Shown here piece by piece: positions 35,701 to 45,680 of a stretch of 64,000 nucleotides of DNA. Within the stretch, counting starts at the first letter, position 1, and each line of letters starts with the position of its first letter. The notes under the pieces are model-generated. The model was not told the origin of the DNA. It was given only the letters and a program-made list of their open reading frames with translations, and did no database searches. The position numbers and the translations under genes were made by a program. This DNA is from Haematobia irritans. Its lineage: Eukaryota; Arthropoda; Insecta; Diptera; Muscidae. The DNA lies in the NCBI RefSeq assembly GCF_050003625.1, contig NC_134400.1:54068066-54132065 (forward strand). Reading direction: 5' to 3'.

Positions 35701-38017
35701 TCCTGTGCCTAAGTTACATTGCTTCAGGTGCTCTAACCAAGTGTTCCGCTTGTGCTCGTCGACTAGCTTACTAATCTCTAGATTCAGTTCCCGGATCAGC
35801 AGGGTTAGCACGACGGCGTTCATCACGCTCGTCTGCGAGTCCCGCCGCTTCGGCTGGGAAGTTGGGCCTCACTTGGGCCATTCGACCTGCGGGTATGAAG
35901 CGAGCGGCTGCTGCGTTGATGATGTCCCGGAACAACCTCTGGGCAACATGAACATGAGATGGGGCGGGAGCTCACTGAAGCAGCGATCTGTGTATTCTCT
36001 GAAGCCTTCCCAGTTGAGGTTATGAAATCGGAGGGTCGGTTAATGGTGAGAATTATAGGGAGATGGTCCGATCCCAATGACATGACGGGTTGCCAGGAAA
36101 CGTCATTTATCAGACCAGGCGACGCTAAAGATAAATCTGGCGAACTGCTGCAGTCACCCATAATTCTCGTGGGGGCCTCTTCGTTCACCGTGCAAAATGT
36201 GGAGTCATCTATCTGCTCTGCCAAAGCTATGCCTCTCTGGTCATTACCTAGGAGAGAATGCCAAAGTTCATGGTGGGCATTAAAGTCTCCTAGAACCAAT
36301 CGGTTATGCCCGCACAACAGCCACCCAATGTTTGGGCTATAACCTGGAGCACAGCTACCAACCGGCGGTATGTACACATTGTATAGCTCTATCTCGGCAG
36401 CCCCAAACTTGACTGCTATCCCCATACATTCCATATACGGGTCACTAGTGTCTGGCACAAGCGGGATAGGTCTATACTGCACGGAACGGTGTAATATGAA
36501 AGCCAGGCCACCACCTCCACTTCTTGTGCGATCATTTCGAAGCACATTGTATCCATCACAATGGCGTAGGCTGCAGGTCGAATTCAGCTAAGTCTCCTGG
36601 ATCGCCGCGACCCTTATCCTTTTCCGATTGATAAAGTCTGCGATCTCTCTAATCTTACCTCGGAGCCCATTGCGATTAAATTGTAAAAACGATGCACTAT
36701 CCGGAACTGGAACAACAAAATTGGGTGTAAGATGCTGCGGCGGAGAATATTGTTGTACGGGAGATGTCGGAGAACGGAAACGGAGAAGGCTCCCCGCGAT
36801 GCATCTTCTCCAACACAAAAAGGCGGACGAAACAACGCGTACACTGATGTGGCAGACGCTGGCCAATGAGTAGTGTCAATCGGGTCAATCCGGTACAAAA
36901 AATCCGCCGCCGTGGGATTGATAGCCAAATAGTATTTAATATTATCGTAATCAATAAAAAAAAATCATATAAGCAACCTTTTTGTTTTTTTTTTCTACTT
37001 TCAGCGTGGATTTACGCTAGCGCTTCAATATTCATACTCTCAGCTTGCGGACTATTGGGAATTCTATTGGTTCCTTTAATGAAGACTGTTGCCTATCAGG
37101 AAATACTCAACTTTTTGATAGCTGTCGCTGTAGGTACTCTCTCTGGAGACGCACTGATGCATTTGTTACCACATGCTTTGGTTAATGAACATCAGCCAAC
37201 CACTCATGACGACCACGAAGATCATGATGATGATCAACTAAAACATTCGCACGATACGACGGCAGTATGGATTTGTGCCGCAGCGTTTTTCACAGCCGTA
37301 TTGATGTATATTATAGAAAATCTCATTCCACTGTTGCGAGGTAGTAGTACAGAAGGACATGGTCATGGACATAGCCACCATCATCATCACAGCCATGGAA
37401 CCAATAATAACACTAAACAAGCCGTTGCCACGAATAGTGAGACAAACGGAGAGATGCCAACTGCCGATGTGAAAGATGTACGCGAACTGAACATTATGTT
37501 AAATGAATCGAAGACAGATGAAAAGAAACCATCAAGACCATTAACGCCGGTTGCATTTATGGTAGTAATTGGTGATGGTTTACACAACCTAACCGATGGG
37601 TTGGCTATTGGTGCTGCCTTTGCTTCGGCCCCCGTGACTGGTTTAGCAACCGCTTTTGCTGTTCTATGTCATGAACTACCTCACGAACTGGGCGATTTCG
37701 CACTCCTACTGCAAACAGGAGTCTCAATACGTCGAGCAATCTATCTGAACATTGTAAGTTCAGTTCTGAGCTTTGTTGGTATGTCCATAGGTCTTCTTGT
37801 AGCTGGTCTCCATAGCAATATGACGCAATGGATTTATGCAGGCACTGCTGGATCCTTCCTTTATATTGCATTAGCAGACTTGGTACCGGCTATGGCAGCC
37901 GAAAGCAAAGATAAATTAAAGACTTCCCTGATTCAAGTAATTGGCGTATTAGTTGGTGGTTTCATAATGCTACTAATAGCAGTTAACGAAGACCACCTAG
38001 AAACACTGTTTAAGTAG
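29733..38017 (+). CDS. ZIP/SLC39 zinc transporter, LIV-1 type (two exons seen; N-terminal exon probably missing)
   Basis: Exons 29733-30084 and 37005-38017 join in frame (GT at 30085, AG at 37004) to give 454 residues. The product moves zinc or related metals into the cytosol across the plasma or an organelle membrane. The first exon encodes an extracellular region ending in the LCPALLAQIDQQVC motif typical of LIV-1 ZIPs. The second encodes the membrane core: a His/Asp-rich loop (HDDHEDHDDD, HGHGHSHHHHHSHG), the metal-site helix GDGLHNLTDGLAIG and CHELPHELGDFA. The ATG at 29733 gives no signal peptide, and a 3' splice-like CCGTAG lies just inside at 29745-29750, so an upstream exon with the signal peptide is likely. 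The LLQTG and SIRRA context suggests the fly Zip71B type rather than foi, but I cannot confirm the orthologue. A polyadenylation-like AATAAA lies near 38176. Confidence 0.9.
30813..31385 (+). pseudogene. LINE ORF1, 3' part only (copy C)
   Basis: This continues the frame of copy B ORF1 from ALELVEKKD through RAHAWIPANP and LDEVDGPRRHAVF to the acidic C terminus and stop at 31385. The N-terminal half is missing because of 5' truncation at insertion. It overlaps the start of ORF2 by about 41 bases. Confidence 0.85.
31345..34935 (+). CDS. LINE ORF2: endonuclease / reverse transcriptase / RNase H, intact
   Basis: This 1196-residue frame starts at the ATG conserved with copy B (MVLRILQINLHH). In order: AP-like endonuclease (residues ~1-220: IVLIQEPYVY, MGCDANAHHSIWGSSD, FSDHRYISF); a linker; reverse transcriptase (~450-750: SPGPDGITPAEL, KDFRPISLSSFLLKTLER, FLDIEGAFNN, GTPQGGVLSPLLWN, YADDVALAV); RNase H (~900-1040: FYTDGSKLDG, FQAEILAIREV, YSDSQPAI, GNCEADELA); and a cysteine/histidine-rich tail (CMSCHDAEEKESIKHLLCEC). 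The protein nicks target DNA and reverse-transcribes the LINE RNA onto it. The RNase H places it in the I/LOA/R1 super-group; I favour LOA-like but cannot prove the clade. All catalytic motifs are present. It probably lacks a promoter, since the 5' end is gone. Confidence 0.95.
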   Translation: MVLRILQINLHHCKAACAALKVLLMKGDIDIVLIQEPYVYKNKICELSTPGFKLLQYTGNDVNRACIIAKNELNLFLLPSMCNTDTVVASLEIAKCKYWVSSVYMGHDREMPPYAVKTLVEESLKTKAKLIMGCDANAHHSIWGSSDTNARGESLIEFILRTNLVVCNKGDVPTFVTKNRQEVLDITLASQELNEMISEWQVLSEHSFSDHRYISFKFDVHITKIIFPPNVRKADWNRYRESFNMMIPEITETNMRNVQDIEHAVRRITKAFNISLKAACPRGKPRGKHRPPWWSTELSNMRKSCRKLFNKAKSTRAPEDWDAYKKNLRGYKRELRKAQHNSWNAYCSSIENTSEASRLRKVLASTNSAPGFIKTSEGNWTTSSKETLEVLLDTHFPGNQTVEPCTGGATVAQRSFPVEEIVSETRIRWALNSFGPFKSPGPDGITPAELQAVTDKIIPWLSVIYKGCINLSYIPGKWRETKVVFIPKAGKASHSRAKDFRPISLSSFLLKTLERMIDIYLRTSIDSSLFSKRQHAYSKGRSTETALHELVSFIESSLSVKEYTIVAFLDIEGAFNNVHPSSILNGLTTLNVDPCILRLLDELLMKRRISATLGQANIQRYVNRGTPQGGVLSPLLWNVAINSLLVTLEKERIKVVAYADDVALAVRGKFPSTIRDIIQRALRMTEKWAKDNGLGVNPAKTELVMYCNDRKTPTVRPISLGGIEIPFGECAKYLGVILDRKLNFKLNIEERARKATVALYSCKKAIGKKWGLKPKIVHWLYTAVVRPIMLYGVVVWWPALQKPTCLDKVQRMACLCISGAFSKTGTNSLNVVLHLLPLDILAKQSAATTVVRLRELSLWSEKGYGHSSVLKTMPDVPNVVDYTLASPIFDKKFETLIPNSEAWCTQTPGNKEYIDFYTDGSKLDGQVGFGVYSNDLELRIAKRLPNHCSVFQAEILAIREVANWLRSNVPKNVGINIYSDSQPAIKSLDSVFLNSKTAIDCRKSLNEMAEQYNIHLIWVPGHRNIPGNCEADELARLGTTLHIPGELEFVGMPLATCKLMLREKAVMMANVRWENCKGCNDTKQIWPHFNLNRTLDMLMFSRRQISLLISAITGRCLIGDFAKTIGAKYNDYCMSCHDAEEKESIKHLLCECPAFCVKRKQLLGAYSFRLLADLENVNLSSLLLFLEQSGWFNKEK
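35823..36866 (-). pseudogene. LINE D endonuclease region
   Basis: An AP-like endonuclease with metal- and phosphate-binding motifs: FNRNGL, AIQET, LGDFNAHH and SDHLPI. An in-frame TAG between AIQET and LNSTC interrupts it where a lysine codon would be expected. The region upstream (SPPQHLTPNFVVP) fits the extreme N terminus of the ORF2 protein. ORF1 is not visible, so D is probably 5'-truncated as well. Confidence 0.8.
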
Positions 38018-38317
38018 TCATCGTTAAAAATAACTACTATTGTTGCTTTCAAAAGATAAGCCTATTGCCAAGTGCCAAGTATTACATATACGTATTTGTA
38101 AATCTCGTCTAAGTTAAGTTAGGTGTACAGACTTAATATTAAGTTTAACGAATTTTTAATTATAAATTAATTGAATTGAATAAAAAATGGATTTCCATTT
38201 ATAATATAAATTTATAATATATCTTTTTTAAAAGGCATAGATGTGAGTAAGTTTCTCTTTATTATAACAAAACAATAATTGCTTAAAATAATCGCTAGTT
38301 CTAGATTCATAGGAAAA
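38018..38317. other. Shared 3' UTR space between convergent genes
   Basis: 300 bp between the ZIP stop (38017) and the mRpL39 stop (38318). It contains AATAAAAAATGG near 38177 as a poly(A) signal for the ZIP gene. AT-rich. Confidence 0.6.
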
Positions 38318-41029
38318 CTAAGCGAATTGCATATGCGATTGTTCTTCAAATGGTTCATGTGGTTGTCGGGCAGGATTCTGGAAAGAAAAGAAAATACGTA
38401 AAAAAACAATTTTACACGAATATACCACTTCTTAACTTACCAATTTCTTTGCACGTTCTTCCAATGTGCCATATGCTACATGATTTAAAACAAATCCAGT
38501 GGGTAATGCAACTCCTTGTATTCTATAAATAGCATCTTTGCTACCTTCATCACAAAGTTTATGCGCAGCAGTTACAGTACATTTGCCCAAGAAACTAGAT
38601 GCAGCTATCATTGGACCACGGGAAATGTCAATGTGTTTTCCCAACCGGTACATCACAACGCGCCCCTGGTTTTGATTCGAAATACTGGGTAGTTGTTCAC
38701 TTTTATAGTGTGAGTCTTTGAACATTTCCATAGCTAGCTCATGATTGACTTCGAGTCGTTCAAATTTTAAATCCTTTGCTGCAAGTTTTATCATTTCTGC
38801 GGATAAAGCACGTAACTCTTCTTTTGTTGGTGTCCATGTCCTGGATCCAAGCACAACATCGTGAACGAAACTACCTGATTTTACTATAATATATGGAATA
38901 GAAGTTAATATTATGGTTATAATGAAAATCTTTCCACAACACTTACTGTTTGGACCTGGGAAACTGTGCAATTGCAAATTGGCCTCTTCTTTAAATGCAT
39001 TTTGCAGTGCCGCGCCCAACATAAAACTGCAAGATCGCCAAAATGCCCTATAAAAACAGAAAGCAAGAAAATATAAATATTATCGTGTTTACGATATCAT
39101 CAATCCAGTACATATTTTTGCTATGATTATAGAAACAAGAGATTTCTTCGGTGGGTATCGCTAATACTGCGAGTCCATATGGGAGCTATATAATCGAGGT
39201 CCCTTGTCATTGAGCTTAACATAGAAACGGGTAGCACTCAGTGATAAGAGAGAAGTTCGCCAGTGTGGTATCACAATCGACGGAATAGTCTAAGTGAGCA
39301 CGAAATATCGGGCTGTCACTATACCTAACCAGAGAATGAAGCCGACCCATTTTTGTCGGCGGCGGCGGACACTAAATTTTTGCCTCCGGCGGCGGCGGCT
39401 TGACGGCTGAGCCGATATAAATTTGTTCACTCGGCGGCGGACAATTATCCATTATAAAATCAATTTGAAGTTAATCGAATGGTAATGAGATTAGTTATAC
39501 AACCTATCTTACAAATTTACTTTTCGTTCAAATTTTCTGAGCTAAATTTTTGCTAAATTATTATAGCAGATTAAATATGATTGGTTGTGTTCAAAATTTT
39601 GGAAAAAATACGACAATTTTTCTGATTTAAATCGATATTTTTGATTATTTGGCGGCTAAATTTGAGTCGACATATTCGGCGGCGGCGTCGACTGGCAAAA
39701 AATGGTCGGCGGCGACTGAAATCGGCGGCGCGACTCGGCGGCGCGACTCGGCGGCTTCATTCTCTGTACCTAACCTGATCTATATTTCAACCATGTGGTG
39801 GCACTTCATCTCTTTTATTCAAGACGTGTATATGATTGTTCTCGAATCGGGAACAGATCAAGCAGAAATTGCATAGCCCAACCATCAAAAAAAAAAAAAA
39901 TGCAAAAGCAAACTGAATAATCCATGCCAGCATTTCAAAGTTCGTTTTTTTCACATAAACTCTTAAGTGACGATATAGCAATAATAATGTATTCAAAAAA
40001 ATTTTAAAGTATGTTACAATCACTAGTAATATTTAGAAGAGTCAATGGTAATGCCCAGATCAAGGTCGGTACTAAGTTTGGTGACATTTTAAAATTTTCT
40101 AAAATAATTCATTTTGATGCAGATAATTTTATTTATTTTTTTCATTTTGTCAATATATAAAGGAGTATGTCTGTTTCATTTATATTTTTGTTTATTCAAA
40201 AAAAAGTAGCTTTGAAATTCTAGTGATTTTCAACTCGAATTCCGACCATTGTCGCCACTCGGACTCGGCTATAAAAAGGAGGTCCCTTGTCATTGAGCTA
40301 AACTTGGACTTCGGCAGCATTTAGTGATAAGAGAGAAGTTCACCACTAGATAGTCTAAGTGAGACTGATACAAGGGGCTGCCACCATACCTAACCTAAAC
40401 TAACAGACTTGACGGTGTAAATTCATCACTTGCTGCGACAAAGCCTTATCAAAAAGATCGTCTGATCACATAAACTGAAAATCCTTTTAATGTTTCGCTC
40501 AGGAAATTTTAGTCTACTTACTGACTTTATAGACTTTAGATTTAAAATTAGATTAAAATTTTATACGTACTTATTTACAATATGGGGGTCTGCTATTGTG
40601 AAATTTAAGAGTTGTAACGTGCAACTATCAGGAAGCGGCCGGTGCATGTCCCACGCAACATTACCGTCAATTAATGCTAGCACAGATCGTTTGCAATGAC
40701 CCTCACTCAAGTGTTGAGCACAATTAAAGGGTGTGGATATGTCCCGGTTCATTACAAGCGTAAGATCCTGCGGAAGGCCTAGATATCGAACTTCTATCTT
40801 TTCGATACGGCCTACTCGTTCGCGTTGACTGTGTAGTTCTTCATCAAAAAGTTCATTGCGCCGCTCTATGGAGGCATTGGAAAACTTTCCTGAAAAACAG
40901 ATTCGGTAACATTCTTAACCTCATACCGGTGCAGTGAAAGGTTGTATGCAACATACGTATATTATTGAATTGATTCCATTTTGTTACTGTGTTCCACAGT
41001 GAGGGCCTAAGTGATTGCATTGCAGACAT
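38318..41029 (-). CDS. mRpL39: Mitochondrial large-subunit ribosomal protein L39
   Basis: Five exons on the minus strand: 40957-41029, 40571-40889, 38947-39047, 38441-38874 and 38318-38377; together 987 nt and 328 residues. It is a structural protein of the mitochondrial ribosome, related to the TGS/N-terminal part of threonyl-tRNA synthetase. Diagnostic blocks are RRNELFDEE, VMNRDISTPFNCAQHLSEGHCKRSVLALIDG, FWRSCSFMLGAALQNAF, VVLGSRTWTPTKEELRAL and GKHIDISRGPMI. The N terminus (MSAMQSLRPSLWNTV) fits a mitochondrial presequence. Length matches the family. The first intron has two in-frame donors; I chose the GTATGT one (67 nt), since the other leaves only 37 nt. The third intron (39048-40570) holds a hAT MITE and two SINE fragments. 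It is convergent with the ZIP gene. Confidence 0.95.
39199..39329 (+). mobile_element. SINE 3' fragment, copy 4
   Basis: The 3' part of the SINE (GAGGTCCCTTGTCATTGAGC to the tail), ending ATACCTAACC. The hAT MITE is inserted in its tail, and TACCTAAC is repeated on the other side. It lies in the third mRpL39 intron. Confidence 0.85.
39330..39766. mobile_element. Non-autonomous hAT element (MITE), rich in CGG triplets
   Basis: The 15-bp terminal inverted repeats CAGAGAATGAAGCCG and CGGCTTCATTCTCTG delimit 437 bp. An 8-bp duplication TACCTAAC flanks it at 39322-39329 and 39767-39774. CAG-type ends and an 8-bp duplication define hAT elements. The subterminal regions carry many GGCGGC runs, giving local GC content far above the surrounding DNA; the middle is AT-rich. 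No transposase is encoded. Confidence 0.92.
40256..40402 (+). mobile_element. SINE 3' fragment, copy 5
   Basis: It runs from CACTCGGACTCGGCTATAAA to CACCATACCTAACCTAA, lacking the tRNA-like head. It has a small deletion in the tail (CACCACTAGATAGTC). It lies in the third mRpL39 intron, antisense to that gene. Confidence 0.85.
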
Positions 41030-41367
41030 CTTAAATTTAATATTCAATTGGAAATTTTTAATTCTTCTTGTGAACCAGGAATCAATGCTAAATTATAAAA
41101 CCAATATGATCAGCTGAAACATAACAGAAAAAAATGATTATGCTTACGTAAACGTATCGTAACTTAAATACGATTTGTGTGCACCTGGCAATATTTGACA
41201 TATGCATAGGCAGTTCAGACGCAAGAAATAGTATTTATGATATTATACTACGTTCACACTAGGCTCGATTTACTAAACGCCTTTGCACAGAAAAGGAGAA
41301 ATTCAAATGTAATGCTATGTTCCCACCGACTCGTTTTCCTCATTCGTTTTTCCAAAACATTTCACCG
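41030..41367. other. mRpL39 upstream region
   Basis: The 5' UTR and promoter of mRpL39 should lie here (reading to the left). I see no TATA box at a convincing distance. From about 41310 the sequence (ATGCTATGTTCCCACCGACT) resembles, inverted, the end near 43555-43575, suggesting one further short element into which the E copies inserted. Confidence 0.4.
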
Positions 41368-41897
41368 TTTATAAAAATAGGTAGTTTATAAAAATAGGTA
41401 AGTAAAAATAAAAATGAAATAAAACTTTAAGGAAGTCACTAAATGTATATCACTTTGCCGAAAACTAAAATTATGGATTCTACGTTCTTGAAAACATTAA
41501 AAAGCTGACCGATGAAAAATAGTTTATAATAATTGTGTATTATTATATATTTTGTTTTGATGAAAATGAATAAATTATACAAAATTCATAGAATTTTGGC
41601 TTTGACTTTCAATACAAATTTAGGTTGAAAAGTATTTGCAACGATGTCAATTTTGAATTTGACTCGCATCGAAAATTCTTTGACAAATTATTGAGTAGCG
41701 ATGCATTTCAAAGTGAGGATAACACTTGAGATATTATTGCTAATGTGTTGAATTTCACTGTTGAGGGTAATGTCTGTTTTTTGTTGAGAACGCGATTTTC
41801 TCAACAATTTCTCAACTTGAATATTACCCTAATCCTTTGAAAAAATGTTTGAACAATTGTTGAAATTTAGCATTTTTCAAACTTTGTGTTTATTGGG
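41368..41897 (+). mobile_element. Family E element, copy 4 (internally deleted)
   Basis: It contains one intron-like module (GTAAGTAAAAATAAAAATG) and the right end TTTGTGTTTATTGGG. A 20-bp deletion removes part of the small open frame seen in copy 1. It is followed head to head by copy 3 after only 14 bp. Confidence 0.65.
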
Positions 41898-41911
41898 ATA
41901 TTTTGAATAGG

Positions 41912-43352
41912 CCCAATAAACACAAACCTTTGAATAATGCTAAATTTCAACAATTTTTCAAACATTTTTTCAAAGGATTAGGGTAATATTCAAGTTGAGA
42001 AATTGTTGAGAAAATCGCGTTCTCAACAAAAAACAGACATTACCCTCAACACTGAAATTCAACACATTAGCAATAATATCTCAAGTGTTATCCTCAAATT
42101 GAAATGCATCGCTACTCAATAATTTGTCATACAATTTTCGATGCGAGTCAAATTCAAAATTAACATCGTTGCAAATACTTTTCAACCTAAATTTGTATGA
42201 ATGATATCCCCACTTCAAATTGAAAGTCAAAGCCAAAATTCTATGAATTTTGTATAATTTATTTATTTTCATCAAAATAAAATATATAATAATACACTAC
42301 ACTACATAATACACTACAATACCAATTGATGAATAATAATCTTATTAAACATATCAACAAATAAGAACAAAAAAACATATAACAAAACTTTAAATATCTT
42401 AAACATTATTAGTAAACACTTTTGCATTGATAATTCGTTTTCCTTCCTTTTGGTGTCATAAAACAGCATTAAAATGTATTAACATGCGGGCAAATTGAAA
42501 TTAGGAACGTACTGGACCGCGTGTTAGAATTGATTTCCAGCAGAACGAATTCACAAAATATCAATTTTAAACTGATAATAGCATATGAATTAAACTGACG
42601 ATGTGATGCACATTTTCATCCAGAAGTTGTTGATTTCAACAATTTGTTGTTTTTAACAATTTTAATTGGTTGCACTTGTAATGCTTCTGGAAACTTTTTC
42701 TTGTCGATAAGCAACTCATTTTTAATTGGTCAGCTTCTTAATGTTTACAAGAATGTAGCATCCAAAGGTTTTAGTTTTCTGCAAAGAGATTTAAATTTAG
42801 TGACTTCTCTAAAGTGTTGATTTAATTTTTCATATTGACGTACCAATTATTATAAACTATTTGAAGCAGTTCCAGTTAATTGTCCACCATTTTTTCATCG
42901 GTCAGCTTTTTAATGTTTTCAAGAACGTAGAATCCATAATTTTTGTTTTCTGCAAAGAGATATACATTTAGTGACTTCCTTAAAGTTTTATTTCATTGTT
43001 TATTTTCACTTACCTATTTTTATGAACTATTTGGTAATTTGTCTAAAATTTTCCATTTTTTTAATTTCTTGTAATTGACCACGAACTTCGTTGCACAAAT
43101 AAGTATTGAAAACCACATGGTTTTTTCGTTGCATTTTAGGGTAGTGTTTTGTCAAAGTTTTCTCATATTATCTTCAACACCTTTTCAAAGATTTCGTCAA
43201 CATTTTGGCAAATTGGAAGTAATTCGCAAACAATTTGAAGATGTATTGAAGATGAGCTATTTCAAGTCAAGTTGAATTTATGTTGAAAATTATATTTACC
43301 CTCAAACTGAAAAGTTGTTGCATTTGAAAAACGCTCATCCTGTGTTTATTGG
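41912..43352 (-). mobile_element. Family E element, copy 3
   Basis: An inverted copy with ends CCCAATAAACACAAACC and CATCCTGTGTTTATTGG. Its intron-like modules (CTGCAAAGAG ... CTTACC on the plus strand) lie at about 42780-42845 and 42951-43016. It carries the 63-codon frame (42081-42272) with a few changes from copy 1. No transposase. Confidence 0.7.
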
Positions 43353-43644
43353 TGGGTATGTTATTCGGGGTATATTCCAAATTAGGTGGCTTCACATTCT
43401 AAAATTGACGTGTTTTGGAGGAAAACTGGTGTTTTGAACTTGTTTTTTAGTATGGCGAAAACGACTCGTTTTGATGTGCTTATAAAGGGAAAACATCTCA
43501 AACCCCAAAACATGCTTGGTGAGAACACCATATAAAAAAAAGCTGTAGCGCGTAATGGGAACGTAATATAGCACTATCAAAAATTAATTTGTATCTCACT
43601 AGCATCTCAAAGTTGGATACTATACCGACCACTAGCACCCTACC

Positions 43645-44045
43645 AGCATTTCAAATTTCCATTTCATCCTCATCGCTACCACAGACTCGTAAGTGACACT
43701 GCAACAATCGCCAACTGTGATGGGGGAAGCGTATGAAATGTACATGAAAGTAGTTTGCCATCACTATTGCGCTGAAAGTGTTATTTGGCTTAAAATTGTA
43801 AAAAAGGTATATTGGTGAACAATTTTTGACTTTCCAAATGGAATAAAGTGATTGTTTTTCAGATATTTTACAGACACGCTGCCTCCATCGAGAGTAAAAA
43901 CACTGGCTGATAAACGCTGCAACATGTAACTTGCCACTTGTAAATCTTAAAATGCACTTTTTCTGATTGTTTGAAAGGCTCTTATTGGTGTCGTTCTAAA
44001 TTTATTAAAAAAGGCACCTAATAATTGCACTCATGCGATCGATAC
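43645..44045 (+). mobile_element. Family F element, copy 1 (partial)
   Basis: The left end CCCTACCAGCATTTCAAA, then landmarks CCACAGACTCGTAAGTGACA, CAATCGCCAACTGTGAT and AATTGCACTCATGCGAT. A longer, inverted copy with both TIRs lies at 49760-50552. Non-coding. Confidence 0.65.
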
Positions 44046-44064
44046 TTTCTTCTAGTAATGCGCT

Positions 44065-44245
44065 TTACAGACTATCAGTTATTCCGGACGGAATGTCGGT
44101 GTTTGTAAAGAATCTTACAGTGTGTCGAATCGATATGACTTGTCGGCGATGACTAAATAATCGGTAAATGTGTTATCGATCCCATAAACATGCAGCAATA
44201 TCGATTATGCCTTCGGACTTAACTTATAATGTGCACAATATAGAT
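44065..44245. mobile_element. Short TIR element (MITE), copy 2 of 3
   Basis: It matches 3503-3690 and, inverted, 49111-49330. The left end (CAGACTATCAGTTATTCCGG) is well preserved; the right TIR is missing. Confidence 0.65.
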
Positions 44246-44394
44246 CGCCAAGTCTGGTTGACAATTAAATAAATATATAAATCTAAACCGTTATTGTGGC
44301 AAAAACGTGGCAAAATTCCACTTCCAATCAATGGAAAACCAGGCGACAAGTATATTGAATTTCATCAAGTAATTTGTAATATATTAAATGTGGA

Positions 44395-44555
44395 TTAAGG
44401 TAGAATTACATGCCATGCGTTCAATGGGCACAATGCGTCCGATGATTGAAGAGTTGAAATTTCTCTTTGAAATCAAAAGCTCGAATAGTCTGCCGCAAAC
44501 AGAAAGAAATCAACGCACGGATTGACGCATGGTATGTAATTCAACCTTTACTTCA
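44395..44555. mobile_element. Short inverted-repeat element
   Basis: The left side GGTAGAATTACATGCCATGC and right side GCATGGTATGTAATTCAACC are inverted matches, about 160 bp apart. A related left end is at 26523. Non-coding. Confidence 0.55.
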
Positions 44556-44719
44556 GGAATCATTGTTTTGACACATATACCAAGATTTTTTTTATTATTT
44601 TCTTGCATTTTTTTCAGTAAAAAATGGTTTCACCCATAAATCTTCATACAACTTCATTGTTTGTTTATGCTTCTTCTTATTTTTTCATGTTGTCATCACA
44701 TTTGTTCGTGCAGTGTAAA

Positions 44720-45400
44720 GGCTGGTATGCACCTCTAGCGAAATTTTCGGTAGCAAAAATTTATTTAAGTTTACAACAAAAAAACAGTGCTGTGTACACA
44801 AATTTTAAACCAGGTAATCGCTTTTAAATATTGTTAATATATGTTCCAAATATTCCTCAAATAAATTGTTTATTATTTACAGACCTTTTAAAACTTTTAC
44901 GCACACAATGATTGTAATAAATTAAATGTTTGCTGCCAAAATATGCTTTTGACAACCCTGTTATTTTCATTAGAGGTGCGTACCAGCTTACGAAATTGAA
45001 CGCTACCGAAAATTTCGTTAGCATAAATAGCAATGCATTTCTTATGGGAATGAAATTTTTCGCTAAAGGCCGGTATGCACCTCTAGCGAAAAATTTCATT
45101 CCCATAAGAAATGCATTGCTAATCGCTTTTAAAAATTGTTAATATATGTTCCAAATATTCCTCAAATAAATTGTTTATTATTTACAGACCTTTTAAAACT
45201 TTTACGCATACAATGATTGTAATAAATTAAATGTTTGCTGCCAAAATATGCTTTTGACAACCCTGTTATTTTCATTAGAGGTGCGTACCAGCTTACGAAA
45301 TTGAACGCTACCGAAAATTTCGTTAGCATAAATAGCAATGCATTTCTTATGGGAATGACATTTTTCGCTAGAGGTGCATAGCGGCCTTAAAGGTGCATAC
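44720..45400. repeat. Tandem and inverted MITE block
   Basis: A ~245 bp segment (AATCGCTTTTAAA to GCATTTCTTATGGGAATGA) occurs at about 44816-45054 and again at 45121-45358. Between them lies a perfect 36-bp inverted repeat (45029-45064 and 45085-45120) around a ~20 base loop. Terminal motifs GGCCGGTATGCACCTCTAGC repeat at several junctions. This looks like two or more copies of one MITE joined at their ends. Confidence 0.75.
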
Positions 45401-45680
45401 CGGCCTTAAGGGCAAAACTTGAACGCACACAACAAATAGACGAACCTCTGTCGTAGTGTTTATCCGACCGTCTAAGGTCCGCTTAAAGCGCAGTAGTGTT
45501 TAATGCATTAGCTCACCTGGCAACACTACAATGCGCAAGCAATTTTCTTGGTATTCCGTTTGATTTTGACGTTTGTCAAAATTGTGTTTTGTCATTGCGG
45601 CGGCGAGTTGCAAAAGTTATTGAATTTTTTTGGTTCGTATATTGTTTAATTTCGCGTTCCGTACAAACAAAATTATAAAG

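Larger units (their letters stand above)
30366..36945 (-). mobile_element. Jockey/CR1-like LINE D, split by LINE C
   Basis: On the minus strand the order is: endonuclease start (FLQFNRNGLRGKIREIADF), endonuclease (LVLGDFNAHHELWHS, GSDHLPI), linker, reverse transcriptase (YRPISLLSPVAKTLE, VALDLSKAFDMVNH), then LINE C, then the rest of the reverse transcriptase (TLFEDIENTSLPAG, GGVISPTLFNLY, YADDCTI) down to GDIIPTTNYPK at 30366. There the element stops against other repeat sequence, so the 3' end is missing. The frame is broken by a TAG at about 36588 in AIQET*LN and by further shifts. The clade call is tentative. A related fragment lies at 54185-54930. Confidence 0.85.
30085..37004 (+). other. 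6.9 kb ZIP intron filled with nested LINEs
   Basis: The intron starts GTAAGTCT and ends with a T-rich tract and CTTTCAG. It holds one unit of the ~153 bp repeat (about 30170-30360), the antisense LINE D (30366-30812 and 35081-36945) and the sense LINE C (30813-35080) inside D. Splicing across it keeps the ZIP frame (IWN joined to AWIYAS), which is why I treat it as an intron rather than a break. Confidence 0.85.

Noticed and set aside
36866..37004. Upstream extension of the ZIP exon reading frame to 36866
   Set aside because: This part is antisense LINE D sequence plus a polypyrimidine tract ending in TTTCAG; the real exon starts at 37005 and joins the exon ending at 30084.
44720..45400. Small open frames in the MITE block before the proteasome gene
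   Set aside because: They follow the repeat units on both strands and have no protein-like features.
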